From the NCBI GenBank assembly GCA_026315105.1, contig CM048745.1, positions 786,513,390 to 786,577,389 of the forward strand: 64,000 nt of DNA, read 5' to 3'. Positions within the stretch are counted from its first letter, which is position 1. The number at the start of each line of letters is the position of its first letter. Below the pieces are notes generated by a model that saw nothing but the letters and a program-made list of their open reading frames with translations, did no database searches and had not been told where the DNA came from. The stretch is from Locusta migratoria. Lineage: Eukaryota; Arthropoda; Insecta; Orthoptera; Acrididae. Positions 10,064 through 21,399 of this stretch are shown piece by piece. Both the position numbers and the translations under genes were made by a program.

Positions 10064-10514
10064 CTGAAAGAACAGACACCACACCTATAAATAAGTATTT
10101 ACATGCAAAGACGGTGTTCACTTACTTCACCGCAGATGCGGTCATACGTTCGACCACGCACGGGAATCCGTAATGGCAAAAGTAAGAAGGCATGAACGAT
10201 AGGGGCGCTACAGCCATAGCGTGCGACTTGTGGAAATTTGAGGCGGACGGGAGGCGAGTACGGGTAGCCAAGTGGTTAAGGCGACCGCCGACTCGAAGCG
10301 GGAGACACGGGTTCGATTGCCCGCCCGGCTCACATTTTCATATGTCGCCATTGCTTCATTGCAATACCCTAAAGTAGCCACTGTCATTCCTTTGTTTCCT
10401 ACTCCTTCTTCCTTCCCCTCATTTATCAATAATTTGCAAATGCAATATGACTGCGAAGCAGGTGTGGTGTCTGCTCATTCGGACATGTCCGAAAGAACAA
10501 ACACACCAGTATAA
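10064..10514 (+). repeat. tRNA-bearing repeat with gaaagaacagacaccac termini and a 16-bp palindrome (copy 1)
   Basis: Both ends carry gaaagaaca(g/a)acac words (10,070-10,090 and 10,491-10,507). Inside is a tRNA-like domain at about 10,258-10,334 on the plus strand (A box TAGCCAAGTGG, B box GGGTTCGATTGCC). A perfect palindrome ttcggacatgtccgaa lies at 10,478-10,493. A second copy at 20,746-21,036 has the tRNA domain in the opposite orientation relative to the palindrome end. Confidence 0.65.
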
Positions 10515-10612
10515 TAAATCCAGAAATATCGACGGATAATCGATAGTTAAGATTATCTCTGACTAGGCTTATCTCCGCTTATAAAATGTAACTTAGCAAC
10601 GCGCCTTCTCTG

Positions 10613-10727
10613 CAGTATATCTCTTTTAGGCGTCGATCGGTAAGAATGAGTAGGGAAATACGACATTGACACTGTGTGGGATGAAATAGAGAATTCAAAT
10701 GTCCATTCTTCATATATAAAGACGTCT
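10613..10727 (+). repeat. Interspersed repeat R1, copy 2
   Basis: Matches positions 1-165 except for an internal deletion of about 45 bp after cgacattgacac. Flanks are unrelated. Confidence 0.7.
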
Positions 10728-12221
10728 AAGTCTTAGAAGGAATATTTTACCTGTCTTTTTCCGTACGAGGCCGCATGCTTTTTAGACATAAAATACATTT
10801 TGGCGGACAACTGTGTCTACCGACATTGCTGTACAGTATGTCATTTGGAATATATATTTGTGGAACGAAACGTTTTATAAAGAATACTTTGGTGCCCACA
10901 TGTACATCGCGAAATAAATATTCTTCCTATCTAAACGTCCCTTCGTACCGAATGTAAGCTCATAATGGCAATGGTACCAGATGTGTGAAATACACGCTGT
11001 GGGCATAATTGACACTGCAATGCTATGACGGCCTCTCGTCAAGCTCCTGCTGCGTGCAGAGCCCTGCCATAATGTTGTTATACTGGATGGTCCATTGATT
11101 GTGACCTCGCCAATTATCTCACGAAATGAGCATCCAACGAAAAAACTACAAAGAACAAAACTTTTCTAGCTTCAAGGGGGAAAACAGATGGCGTTATGGT
11201 TGGCCCGCTAGATGGCACTGCCATAGGTCAAACGGACATCAACTACATTTTCTTAAAAATATGTACCCCCGTCTTTTGTTACATATTCGTCTAGTTCGTA
11301 AATAAATATGAATGCTTTATTTGGAACACTTTTGTCACTTTGTGATAGATGGCGCCGCAATAGACACAAACGTACAAGTATGTGTTATCGCGTAACATTT
11401 CGCCAGTGTGGACGGTATTTGCTTCGTGATACATTACTTGTGTTAAAGTGGACCGTTTACCAATTACAGAAAAGGTCAATATTTTATTTATGTATGGCTA
11501 TTGTGATCAAATGGTCCAACGGGCCTGTGATATGTGTGTTGATCGTTATCCTGGTAGGCATCATCCAAGTGTCTGGACCTTTTGTTGGATAGTTACGTTA
11601 TTTAAAGAGACAGGAAGTGTTCAGCCACAAGTGAATCGCCAACCACGACCAACAAGAAATGGTGATGCCCAAGTAAGTGTTTAAGCTACACTTGCGGTAA
11701 ATCCGCAGATCAGTAGCAGACAAATGGAGCGAGAATCGGGGATATCAAAAACATCGGTGTTGAGAATGATACATCAACATAAATTTTACCCGTACCATGT
11801 TTCTATGCACCAGGATTTGCATGGCGAAGACTTTTAACGGCGTGTACAGTTGTGCAACTGGACAGAAAATAAATTACGGGACGATAACAGACTTTTTTCA
11901 CGCTTACTGTTTAGTGCCGGAGCGCCATTCACAAACAGAGGTGATGTAAACCGGCATAATATGCACTATTGGGCAACGGAAAATCCATTATGGCTGCGAA
12001 GTGGAACATCAGCCGACCTTGGCGGGTTAATGTATGATGCGGCATTATGGGAGGGAGGATAATTGGCCCCTATTTTATCGATGCCAATCTAATGGTGCAA
12101 TGTATGCTGATTTCTTACGTAATGTTCTACCGATTTTACTACAAGATTTTTCACTGCATGACATGGATCGCGTGCAGTTGAAACAGTCTTCAATGGAATA
12201 TTTAATGACAGGTGGATTGGT

Positions 12222-12359
12222 TCAAATGTTTGTAGAACTTATGGGATTTAACTACAGGGTCATTAGTCCCTAAACTTACAAACTACTTATGAACTAGCTA
12301 ATACTAACGACGGCACAAATATCCATGCCCGAAGGGGGATTCGGACCCCCGACAGTGGC
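12222..12359 (-). mobile_element. tRNA-derived SINE, family A, 5'-truncated
   Basis: Lacks most of the tRNA-like head. The 11-bp target duplication ggtggattggt is at 12,211-12,221 and 12,360-12,370, so truncation happened at insertion. Nested in the E1 transposase. Confidence 0.9.
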
Positions 12360-12471
12360 GGTGGATTGGTCGTAGAAGCACCATACAATGGCCCGCACGT
12401 TCACTGGATCTTACATCCCCGTATTTCTTTCTGTGGGGAATATTGAAGGATATTTGCTATCGTGATTCACC

Positions 12472-12679
12472 AAAAATGTTCAAATGTTCAAATGTTTGTT
12501 AAGTTTAAGGGACTTAACTACGGGGTCATCAATCCCTAAACTTACAAACTACTTATGAACTACCTACAACTAAGGACGGCACAAATATCCATGCCCGAGG
12601 GGGGATTCGAACCCCCGACCGTAGTGACCGTGCAGACCGTGACTGAAGCGCCTCAATCCCCTCGGCCACCGCGGCCGGC
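12472..12679 (-). mobile_element. tRNA-derived SINE, family A
   Basis: Full-length copy with 11-bp target duplication cgtgattcacc at 12,461-12,471 and 12,680-12,690. The second SINE inside E1. Confidence 0.93.
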
Positions 12680-13630
12680 CGTGATTCACCGAAAACGCCT
12701 GAAAATATGCGTCAGCGCATTGTCAATGCATGTGAAAACATTACTGAAGGCGAACTACTGGCTGTTGTGAGGAATTTCGTTACTCGTTTTGCCGAATGCA
12801 TTGAAGATGAAGGACATCATTTTGAGCGTTAATTGAAGTTATGAGGTAAATGAAGGTAATCACGGAGTAACAGCATGCGTTCTCATAATGTATGGTAATT
12901 TCACGAAAGTATATGTATCGCATTGGAACAACCGAAATAAAGTTAAAACGTACCTACGTTCTGTGTTTTAATTTAAAAAACCTACCTGTTACCCACTGTA
13001 CGTTTAAAATTGTGAGCAATATGTTTGTGAATATTAGAGCGCCATCTATCATAAAACGACAAAAGTGTTCCAAATAAAAGAGTCATGAATATGCAATAAA
13101 AATGGGGGTACCATTAAAAATGCAATTGATATCCGTTTGACCTATGACAGCGCCATCTAGCGGGCCAACCATAGCGCCATTTGTTTCCCACCTTGAAGCT
13201 AGAAAAGTTTTGTTCTTTGTAGTTTTTTCGTTTAATGCTTATTTCGTGAGATATTTGGCCCGGTCTCTACCAATGGAGCACCCTGTATATTCTGCCGTAG
13301 AAAAACTCAGAGCAAGAACAGACCTGCAGAGATTGGTTGGTTGGTTGGATGTTCAAGGGGGACCAAACTGCAACGGCCATCAGTCCCCCATTTGACCACA
13401 AATAGTCCAAAAAATACTGTGGGCGTGAAGGAGATAAGCCCAGAGTTAATGTGTAAAGTGGGAGAGGAGTCCCACTGAGTCCACAAAGCATCAAAAACGA
13501 CAAGATACAAAACGAAAAGAGACAATCACACAAAGACACTTTACAACAAAGCAGCCGATGCCAGTGGTTGGCCGACCATAGGATTCAAAAAGGAAAAGTC
13601 AACAACTCGGCAGCACAAGGAAAAGGCCAG

Positions 13631-14713
13631 TCAGAGAGACTGATGAATGAAATGTTCAAATGTTTGTAGAAATTATGGGACTTAACTACGGGGTCATCAG
13701 TCCATAAGCTTACAAACTACTTATGAACTAGCTAAGATTAAGGACGGCAAAAATATCCATGCCCGAGGGGGAATTCGAACCCCCGACCGTAATGGTCGTG
13801 CAGACTGATGAAAATACCTTGCTCGAATAAAACTTAAAACTGAATTTGCTGCTGAAGCATCATCTCGTAAAATATCCGATAAAACGCCAGCGATGCTAAA
13901 ACGACGTCGCAAGGCGACTAAAACAGAGCAATCCACTAGGATGTGGGCTATTGTCAAATGGGAGCCACACTGGCGCTGGGGCGGCGCCTCACCACGAAGG
14001 AGATGTCTGTGGGTGAGCCACGTATGCCCAATGTGGAGCCGACATATCACCACTGAGTCCCGGCGAGAGGGCCGCATGGAGGAACGCCACACTGCCGTGG
14101 TGTTCTTGACTACCCGTAGTTTATTGGGCATGCTCTGGCTACGCCACGCAGCATCCCAAAGCCGGTTTACCCGTTGGCGTAACAATGAACGGAGATCTAA
14201 GACCGGGAGGCCGCTCTCAAGAATGGACGCACCGACAGCCTGCTTGGCAAGCCGGTCCACACGTTCATTGCCCGGGATACCCACGTGGCCCGGAGACCAG
14301 ATGAACGTCACTGATCGCCCGGACAGTTCAACAACAGGAAGCGTCTCCTGTATGGCCATCACCAGGGGAGATCGGGGGTAACACTGGTCCAGCGCTTTAA
14401 GGCTGCTAAGGGAGTCGCTGCAAATAAGAAAAGACTCACCTGAGCAGGACCGAATATGCACGAGAGCTCTGTGAATGGCCATCAGCTCTGCAGTGTAAAC
14501 GCTGCAGCCATTCGGCAGAGAGTGCTGTTCCACACGGTCACCATGGAGATAAGCATATCCAATGAGGCCATCAACCAGAGAAAAATCGGTGTACAGCAGG
14601 TCATAGCCAGGGAACTCCGCTACGACAGCCAAGAACTGACGTCGGAGTGCCTCCAGTGGAACTGAGTCTTTGGGCCCATGGGCCAAGTCCAGCCGTGTAG
14701 ACGGCCTTGGCAA
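13631..14713 (-). pseudogene. LINE ORF2 C-terminal part: RNase H and Cys-His motif
   Basis: RNase H family features in order: LLYTDFSLVDG (first Asp), VYTAELMAIHRAL (Glu), LICSDSLSSL (Asp) and GIPGNERVDRLAKQA (final Asp). A cysteine-histidine tail follows (CGSHLTIAHILVDC-like). This is the longest open frame of the window, uninterrupted for about 300 codons until the SINE. The upstream link to RT at about 14,720-14,950 is frameshifted and contains a repeated gatctgatctg stretch. Confidence 0.9.
13648..13801 (-). mobile_element. tRNA-derived SINE, family A, 5'-truncated, in the last codons of LINE ORF2
   Basis: Target duplication agactgatgaa at 13,637-13,647 and 13,802-13,812. Joining across it, the LINE frame reaches a TGA at 13,631-13,633, so the insertion is about three codons before the original stop. 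It adds a spurious 30-residue tail to the open frame. Confidence 0.9.
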
Positions 14714-14953
14714 GCACCACGGGGGTGTGCATGCACGGACCCGTTAGGGAGATGGAAGGGGAGAAGACTCAATCTCTTGCAGGAGGGACTGAACCTGATC
14801 TGATCTGATCTGACCTGATCTGGGGCGTTGCTGATGGGGACGGACGACCACACCAGAAAAGAGGAGACGGTGGTTCAGATGGCCTGAGGAGCAATATACA
14901 TGTGCTGCGTAGGTGTTGGCGGCGGATCCCCAAGGGTGGGATCCCAGCCTCCA

Positions 14954-16300
14954 CTAGTAAACTTGGGCTGGTGCGGAAGGCACCCGTCGCGATGCAAACC
15001 CCACAGTTGTGAATGGGGTCCAGTAGGTGCAGTGCCGAAGGTGCCGCAGACCCAAGGCAATGCACCCAAAATCGAGACAGGACTGCAACAGAGCTGTGTA
15101 AAGCCGCAACAGCATCGAGCGGTCGGCACCCCAGGTTGTACGACCCAAGTGTCGGAGAAGCTTGAGATGGTGCCAGCACTCCCATTTCAGCTGACGAATG
15201 TGGGGGAGCCACGCCAGCCGGGCGTCAAAGACCAGTCCTAAAAACCGATGAGTTTCTACTATGGTAAGCAGTTCGTCATTAAGATAAAGTTCAGGGTGCA
15301 GGTGGACAGTCCGACGCCGACAGAAGTGCATCACTCTTTAGCAGAAAACTTAAAGCCGTGGGTAAGCGCCCAGGTCTGCGCCTTCCAAATAGCACCTTGC
15401 AACCTGCGCTCGGCAACTTGGGTGCTGCAGGAACTAAAAGAGAGACGAAAGTCGTCAGCATAAAGAGAGGGGGACACCGACGATCCAACTGCTGTCGCTA
15501 AACCGTTGATGGCAATTAAAAATAATGGAACGCTTAAAACGAAACTCTGAGGAACCCCGTTTTCCTGGATATGAGAGGAGCTCATGGAAGCTCCAATTTG
15601 AACACGAAAGGAACGGACAGCTAAAAAATTGATAAAAAACGGTAGGGAGCCCTGGAGGCCCCAGTCATATAAAGTGTTGAGGATGTGTCGTCGCCAATGT
15701 GGTATCGTATGCTTTGTGCATATCAAAGAAGACGGCAACAAGGCGATGGCGCCTGGAAAAGGCTGTGCGGATTGCAGTCTCGAGGTATACCAGATTGTCG
15801 GTGGTAGATCAACCATGGCGAAAACCGTCCTGGCATGGAGCCAGTAAGCCTTGAGTCTCCAGAATCCAACACAACCGCCGACTGACCATCCGCTCCAACA
15901 GTTTGCATAGAACGTTAGTCAGGTTAATGGGCCGATAGCTATCGAAGCAAAGAGGATGTTTTTCCGGTTTAAGCACAGGAATGACGACACTCTCCCGCCA
16001 CTGTGACGGGAAACACCATCACACCAAATGCGGTTATAGACTGCAAGTAGATTACGCCGACTATCTGCTGAGAGATGCTTCAGCATTTGGCTGTGGATGC
16101 TATCAGGCCCAGGCGCCGTCTCAGGACATAAGGTAATGGCACTGAGGAGCTCCCACTCAGTGAAAGGAGTGTTGTAGGATTCAGAGCGGCGGGTACAAAA
16201 GGAGAGGTGCTGACGTTCTTCCCGCTCCTTCAATGTACGGAAGGCCGGTGGATAATTTGCAGAGGCAAAGGCGCGGGCATAATGCTCGGCAAACATCTCT
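14954..16300 (-). pseudogene. LINE ORF2 reverse-transcriptase domain (frameshifted)
   Basis: N-terminal RT block APGPDSIHSQML at about 16,100. The catalytic YADD box is at 15,451-15,462, with an upstream GVPQSFVLSVPLFLIAING block. The thumb-like part THRFLGLVFDARL is followed by LDFGCIALGL in a different frame. At least three frameshifts separate these pieces. The RT would copy element RNA at the target site in an intact relative. Confidence 0.88.
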
Positions 16301-16589
16301 GCAAGTGTGGCCGGGTCCGTACATAGAACTCCATTTGTGAAGATTCCAGATATTCCCCCTGGTGACTGTATGCCCTTTAACCACCTGATTCTACCCCAGA
16401 CCTGTGAGGCAGAGGTACCCGTCCCGATAGTGGAGACGTACCTCTCTCAGCACTGCTGTTTCCGTCTTCTTATTAACTGGCGAGCACGAGCGCGAAGCCG
16501 TTTAAAATCAGTGAGATGCTCCTGAGAGGGGTGACGCTTATATCACTGTAAGGCCCGCCTACGATCTGTAATAGCCTCAACTATTTCCG

Positions 16590-17473
16590 GCGACTACACG
16601 ACACTGTCTTACGCCGTGTGCACCCTGTGGAGCATGGAATTGCAGCTTTTGCAGCAGAAACAATGTTGTGAGTGACGCCCTCGACCACCACATCAATGGT
16701 GTCGAGTGGGGGAGGTCGAACAATAGCAATGAACGTGTAATCTTCCAAGTTAGTCCTGCCTAAAGCCCACCTGAGGTTGTGGGAGTAACAGAAAAAGGGG
16801 GAAATGGTCACTGCCACACATGTCGTCGTGTGCTCTCCAGTGGACAGCTGGTGGAAGGCTGTGCCTTCAGATCGATAAATCAATGGCCGAGAACGTGCCA
16901 TGCGCCACACTAAAGTGTGTGGGGGCACCAGTATTTAAGAGGCGGAGGTCGAGTTGAGAAAGTAAAGACTCGACTACTCTGCCCGGGCAGAAAGTGAATT
17001 ACCACCCCACAATAGATTATGGGCGTTAAAGTCGCCCAATAGGAAGAAAGGCGGAGGGGGAGGTGGGATATAAGTGCAGCCAAAGAGAGATCACAATCTG
17101 GAGGGAGATATAGGCTGCAGAGGTAAACTCTTGTGTTGTCCTTACCCTGACAGCCACTGCTTCTAGTGGTGTACGAAGGGGCACAGGTTCACTATGAACA
17201 GAAGTAAGGACATACACACACACACACACACACACCACCTGAGACCCTGTTATATGAGCTACGGTTACAGTAATATCCCCTGTAGCCACGAAGGGCTGTG
17301 GTTCGCATTGCCGGAAACCAAGTTTCCTGTAAGGCAACGCAGAAAGCACGTGTTATGCTTAAAAAGTGTCGTAGCTCAGCCAGGTGGGGGAAGATACCGC
17401 CGCAGTTCCACTGGAGGATGATGCTGTCTAATAACTGGGAAGGCATGAATGGTAAGTTACAACTCAGCGTCAC
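16590..17473 (-). pseudogene. LINE ORF2 endonuclease domain (frameshifted)
   Basis: Starts near ATG 17,473. Motifs include ILQWNCGG and VALQETW (metal-binding Glu), an AVAVRV strand, and a GDFNAHNLLWG-like motif read from about 17,037-17,005. A (CA)n microsatellite at about 17,215-17,237 expanded within the coding region and shifts the frame. Typical APE-type endonuclease fold. Confidence 0.82.
17215..17237. repeat. (CA)n microsatellite inside LINE endonuclease
   Basis: About 11 CA units. On the coding strand it reads as a Val-Cys repeat and breaks the frame. Confidence 0.95.
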
Positions 17474-17512
17474 TCAAATCCGCTGACTGCCGTTTTTCTG
17501 GCTCAGCATCCA

Positions 17513-18898
17513 TTAGTTCTGGGATGTCCCGACAGCGAGGTCGTCTGGGGACGCTAGAATCTCCACCTCGTCCCCAGAGGTCGAGGTGGTGTGGGATGGT
17601 GGCACGGGAGCCACCATGGTATCCTGCAACTCTTCACTTTCTACTTTTTTCCTCCAATCCTTCTTGTCCCTCGGAGGCTTCGCCGGCAGGGCTGGCTTCT
17701 CAGACTCAGCCACAGGGACTGAGGAGGAGCGAGAGGCCCTGCGTCCAGAAGCATTCGGTTTTGCCTGCTGCTGGCGTGTGTCGGCGACGACACTGGAGGA
17801 AGGGAGTGTCCCGAGGGACGCCTTTTCGAACGAGGGGTGCCAGAGAGGGCTTATGTTTCTCTGGCAGAAGGGTGGAGTTTGCTCCCTTGGGAGCAGAAGG
17901 AAGGGAGCCCCCAACCACATTGGGGGCAGGTGAAGGCTTACTGCCCTGAGGGCCCACAGAGGAGGAAGTACTGGGGAAGACACGTGTCGCCAAAGACGAC
18001 GGCGACGACGTGACTGCCGCAAAAGAAGTGGTCATGTTAACTGGATGTAAGCGCTCATATTTTTTTTAGCCTCAGTATAGGTCAACAGGTCCATGGTCTT
18101 ATACTCAATGATTTTTCTTTCCTTGTGGAGAAGAGGGCATTGTGACGAGCAGGGAGGATGCTCCTGGCCACAGTTCACGCAGATGGGAGGCGGAGTGCAT
18201 GGGGCGTCCGGGTGGGCCAGACGTCCACAATCCCGGCAGGTGGCGCTGGAAGGGCAACGGGACGACATATTTCCAAACTTCCAGCACTGGAAGCATCTCA
18301 TAGGAGGAGGGATGTAAGGTTTCACATCACACTGGTAGCACATCACCTTCACCTTCTCAGACAGAGTATCGCCTTCAAAGGCTGAAGGCACCAGTGGCAA
18401 CCTTAATGTCCTTAGACCCATGATGGACGCGCCGCACGAAGTGAACACCTCGCCGCTCGAGGTTGGCACGCAGCTCCTCATTAGACTCTAGGAGGAGATC
18501 CCTATGAAATATAATGCCCTGGACCAGATTAAGTGATTTGTGTGCCGTAATGGTTACCGCGACATCTCCCAGCTTGTCGCAAGCAAGCAACACCCGCGAC
18601 TGGGCAGGGGATGCGGTGGGGCAACACAGAACGATTACGCATTTTGGAGAGGGATTCCACGTCTCCAAACTTCTCCTCCAGGTGGTCCACGAAAAACTGA
18701 GGCTTCACTGCCGTAAATGATTCCCCTTCAGTCCTCGTACACACCAAATATACGGCTCATTTCTGGTGGCAGCCCTGCGTTCCTCCCAGGGCGTGGCCAA
18801 GGAAGGGAACGACTTGGGGTCATATGAAGTAGCATTGAACTTCCCACGCTTTGAGACGCCAGGTTTGCGTCTGGTGGCGCTATATTTGCTCGTTTCAT
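17513..18898 (-). pseudogene. LINE ORF1 (gag-like) with CCHC zinc knuckles
   Basis: A plausible start is ATG at 18,898, because the next block (ATSYDPKSFPSL) is reached by one frameshift near 18,885. Nucleic-acid-binding knuckles are seen at about 18,300-18,150: CFQCWKFGNMSSRC (His replaced by Asn), CRDCGRLAHPDAPC (canonical CCHC) and CVNCGQEHPPC. A Ser/Pro-rich C-terminal part follows. Frameshifts near 18,530 and 18,035 break it. ORF2 starts about 40 bp downstream. Confidence 0.82.
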
Positions 18899-19330
18899 TT
18901 TGTTCCCACGAGCAGCTAGGGATCTAAAGGTCCACCCAGACAGAGACCCACTTGCCTGGGGAAGCCTTATACAACTGAGGTGCGGCAGGTTCCTCAGAGG
19001 TTGCTCGCTAGCGACTGTTCAACCTCAATAGCCATTCATTTCCTCGGTACGTAGCACACCTTGAGATTGAGGTTTTTTTATAGAGGTTTGTACCGTCCTC
19101 GCGACCTGGGCGATTAAGCCAAGATCCCCGGGCTCTGAAACGTACAACATTCCACCGTCGCGCCGAACGATGGTCGTTGAGGAACGCACAGAGCCTAAGG
19201 TGTAGCGGACTGTTGGCGCGACACAGCCCACGGCTCAGGACCCCGGGTTCGCCAAGCCCGTACTCATCAAATTATTTGCTGAGCCCCTGAGAGGGCCCGC
19301 AGAGAACATTTGGTTAAGCCCCGTTATCGG
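18899..19330 (-). other. Probable LINE 5' UTR and upstream flank
   Basis: GC-rich sequence upstream of ORF1 with a short open frame (19,231-19,025) of unknown meaning. The true 5' end could not be fixed because no target duplication was recognised. Confidence 0.4.
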
Positions 19331-19532
19331 CTAGGTACGATATTGTTTCAGCTGCAGACTTTGATAAGAAGACAATAAAAGTGTACAGAATGAACATGTA
19401 CATAGCGTATCACAGTGGGAAGGCCAGAAGGCGGGCAGGCAAGCAAGTTCCCTATAGCATTCTTGTGTCGGGCGAAGCACAGCTTGATAAAGTAGCACAG
19501 AGAGGCAGTGATGGTGCCGCGGGCGTACGCAC

Positions 19533-19753
19533 CCCCGTGTGCTGATGTTGCTGGCGGGCGGTGCGGCCGACGCCGAAGCGGCAGCTGACGATGTCGAGCA
19601 GGCTCTGTCGGGAGACGGACTTGAGGCCGCGCACGCTCTCCGTGCTGCTCTTGTTGCCGCCGCCGCCGCCGTAGGGCACCGGGCTGGACGAGTTGAGGCG
19701 CGTGCCCGACGCGCTCAGCCGCTCGCCGATGCGCCCCGACGACGTGATGATAC
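19533..19753 (-). CDS. Candidate host coding exon, unknown protein
   Basis: A minus-strand open frame with extreme C/G at third positions and Gly/Ser-rich content (SGRIGERLSASGTRLNSS, five Gly from ggc repeats, then VSRQSLLDIVSCRFG). Such codon use differs from all transposon-derived frames in the window. Plausible boundaries are an acceptor ...ccggcag/GT at 19,754-19,755 and a donor G/gtgcgtacg at 19,531-19,532. The pyrimidine tract is weak. Without the donor the frame runs to a stop near 19,452. The protein family is not recognised; it could be an intracellular linker or tail. Confidence 0.5.
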
Positions 19754-19839
19754 CTGCCGGCCGAAACGTCGCGCTGTCAGTCCGCACGAGCAAATGCGTA
19801 CGCATCTACGTACTTCGTTACAAAGGAAGTTCGCTGTAT

Positions 19840-20745
19840 TAAAAGAAATAAATTAGAGTCGAAATGTTCTTAACCTATATATTTCACATTTTCTACAATC
19901 CGTTGTAAAAAAAAACAACATTGCGATACATATTGAATAGATACATTCTGAATTTGCATGTTGTTCAGACATAGGAGTAGCCTCTATTTGATTTCGGGAG
20001 GGGTTTAAAATGCATGGACAGTGTAATAACACGTACTATTAATAGAATTGCTAATGGCACTAATACTACATTATTGGCCCACTTTATGTTACGGTAGTAA
20101 CACTAGAAGTGAGCCTTTGCGATCGTTTTTTGACAGCTCGAAATTGAAATGAAAATAACGACTTAACCATTGATCTGACACGAAAATTGAATAACCGAAT
20201 TTGTAGACGAGAAAATTCTCTACAACTTTGCTCTCTACTGTTCTTTTCATATCTCGTATCGTTTCAGAGATATTTGCAAAAATAACGGCGATTTTGAGAT
20301 GTATGTCTGTCTGTCAGTCCGTAACGTGTTCCCACTTTTTAAGACGAACCGTTCAGACTAAAAGCACCAAATTTTACAGACATAATTGTAGGCCACCAGA
20401 GACCAGAACGTCTCTTTTTCAAATTTTTCGGACAAAAAGGGTTACATGTTGGATGCATAGATATTATCACAATAGTAGAGTCGTAATCATATCACTATAA
20501 TTTCTTATCATTTACATCACTATTTTTGTCCAAAAGGTTTGCAAAAAATTATAAAACTACAAATTCAAAGTGGGCTGTAAAACACGTCAGTGCGATATTT
20601 TTTTCATTGCACGGATCTGGATGCCCGAAAGATGTACGTATAGTCCAAAACAGGAACAATGCAAATAACATCATGATATAGCCAAATGTGGGTTGAAACA
20701 CTGATGACAATCAGAAACTCACTTTGCAAAATTATTCATAGAGAA
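19840..20745. other. No gene seen
   Basis: AT-rich. A stretch at about 20,280-20,460 (gtctgtctgtcagtcc...) resembles repeats widespread in arthropods but has no boundaries or coding content that can be defended. Confidence 0.4.
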
Positions 20746-21036
20746 GGGAGAAGGATTAGGAAGGAGAGGACTGACAGTGGCTGTTTTTAGGGCATTGAAA
20801 TGAAACAAGTGAAAATGCAACTGGGGCCGGGAATCGAAGACGGGTCTTCCGCTTCGGACCAGCTGTCGCCTTAACCACTTGGCTATCCGTACTCGCCTCC
20901 CGTCCGTCTCAAACTTTCACAAGTCGCACGCTATGGCTGTAGCGTCCCTACCTTGCAAATGCTATATGGTTGCGATGCAGGTGTGGTGCCTGTTCATTCG
21001 GACATGTCCGAAAGAACAGACACCACACCGATATAA
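20746..21036 (-). repeat. tRNA-bearing repeat with 16-bp palindrome (copy 2)
   Basis: The tRNA-like domain (about 20,825-20,900) is on the minus strand and matches 10,258-10,334. The segment ttgcaaatg...aggtgtggtg followed by the palindrome ttcggacatgtccgaa (20,997-21,012) is in the same orientation as at 10,435-10,507. So the tRNA module is flipped relative to the palindrome end between copies. Confidence 0.65.
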
Positions 21037-21399
21037 GAAGAAACTCAGTTCGTGAAGCTTTCAATAACCTCTGAAGCATTATCAGAGAAACAGTTCCGGA
21101 TCAAAATTTTTGCAGTATGCGAATACCATTAATGGTAAAAAATAAGTGTACAGATACTCTTTGACCAGACGAGTACCTTGATTCGTTTGCATATGAAAAA
21201 CAAGAAATACTGATACAGTTATAAGTCACTGATCACTCAAATCTCTAAAGCACAGTGAAGCTCCAGGGCTCGACAATATCTACACAGAATTTAGACCCAC
21301 CCCTTTTTACCATTATTTCCCATGGGTACCTTGAGCAACGAATTGTTCCTAAAACAATTGTTGCAAAACTGTCAAGTCACACTCATCCATAAGGAGCAA

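Larger units (their letters stand above)
11448..12832 (+). pseudogene. E1 transposase pseudogene
   Basis: The N-terminal HTH-like region (FMYGYCDQ..., DUF4817-like) is followed by a second HTH (ISSRQ/ISKTSVLR-like), an HPYHVS block, and a DDE domain recognised by NRHNMHYWATENP and PARSLDL-like blocks. It ends EGHHFER. The first catalytic site reads FSAGAPF where relatives have FSDEAS, so the Asp is lost. The HDG block with the second Asp appears deleted near 12,170. Several frameshifts and two SINE insertions break it further. Confidence 0.82.
11083..13285 (+). mobile_element. Long-TIR Tc1/mariner-type transposon E1 (DUF4817-type transposase), degenerate
   Basis: Terminal inverted repeats of about 250 bp: left starts ctggatggtccattgat and right ends ggagcaccctg, with TA on each side (11,081-11,082 and 13,286-13,287). 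Shared blocks include ggcccgctagatggc and gatagatggcgc. Without its two nested SINEs the element is about 1.8 kb. It encodes the transposase pseudogene at 11,448-12,832. Confidence 0.88.
13334..19270 (-). mobile_element. I-like non-LTR retrotransposon (LINE), nearly full length but degenerate
   Basis: Minus-strand element with order ORF1 (gag with zinc knuckles), ORF2 (APE endonuclease, RT, RNase H, C-terminal Cys-His motif) and a 3' UTR ending in ccaa repeats (ggttggttggttgg on plus at about 13,335). Presence of RNase H plus a CCHC gag places it with I/R1-like clades; I-like is the best guess. Both ORFs have multiple frameshifts. A (CA)n tract interrupts the endonuclease. The 5' end is approximate. 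Confidence 0.85.

Noticed and set aside
13893..14381. 162-codon plus-strand open frame
   Set aside because: It is the antisense of the LINE RNase H coding region and has no domain of its own.
19533..19753. Naming the candidate exon as a specific channel or receptor
   Set aside because: Short low-complexity Gly/Ser segment; no motif is diagnostic.
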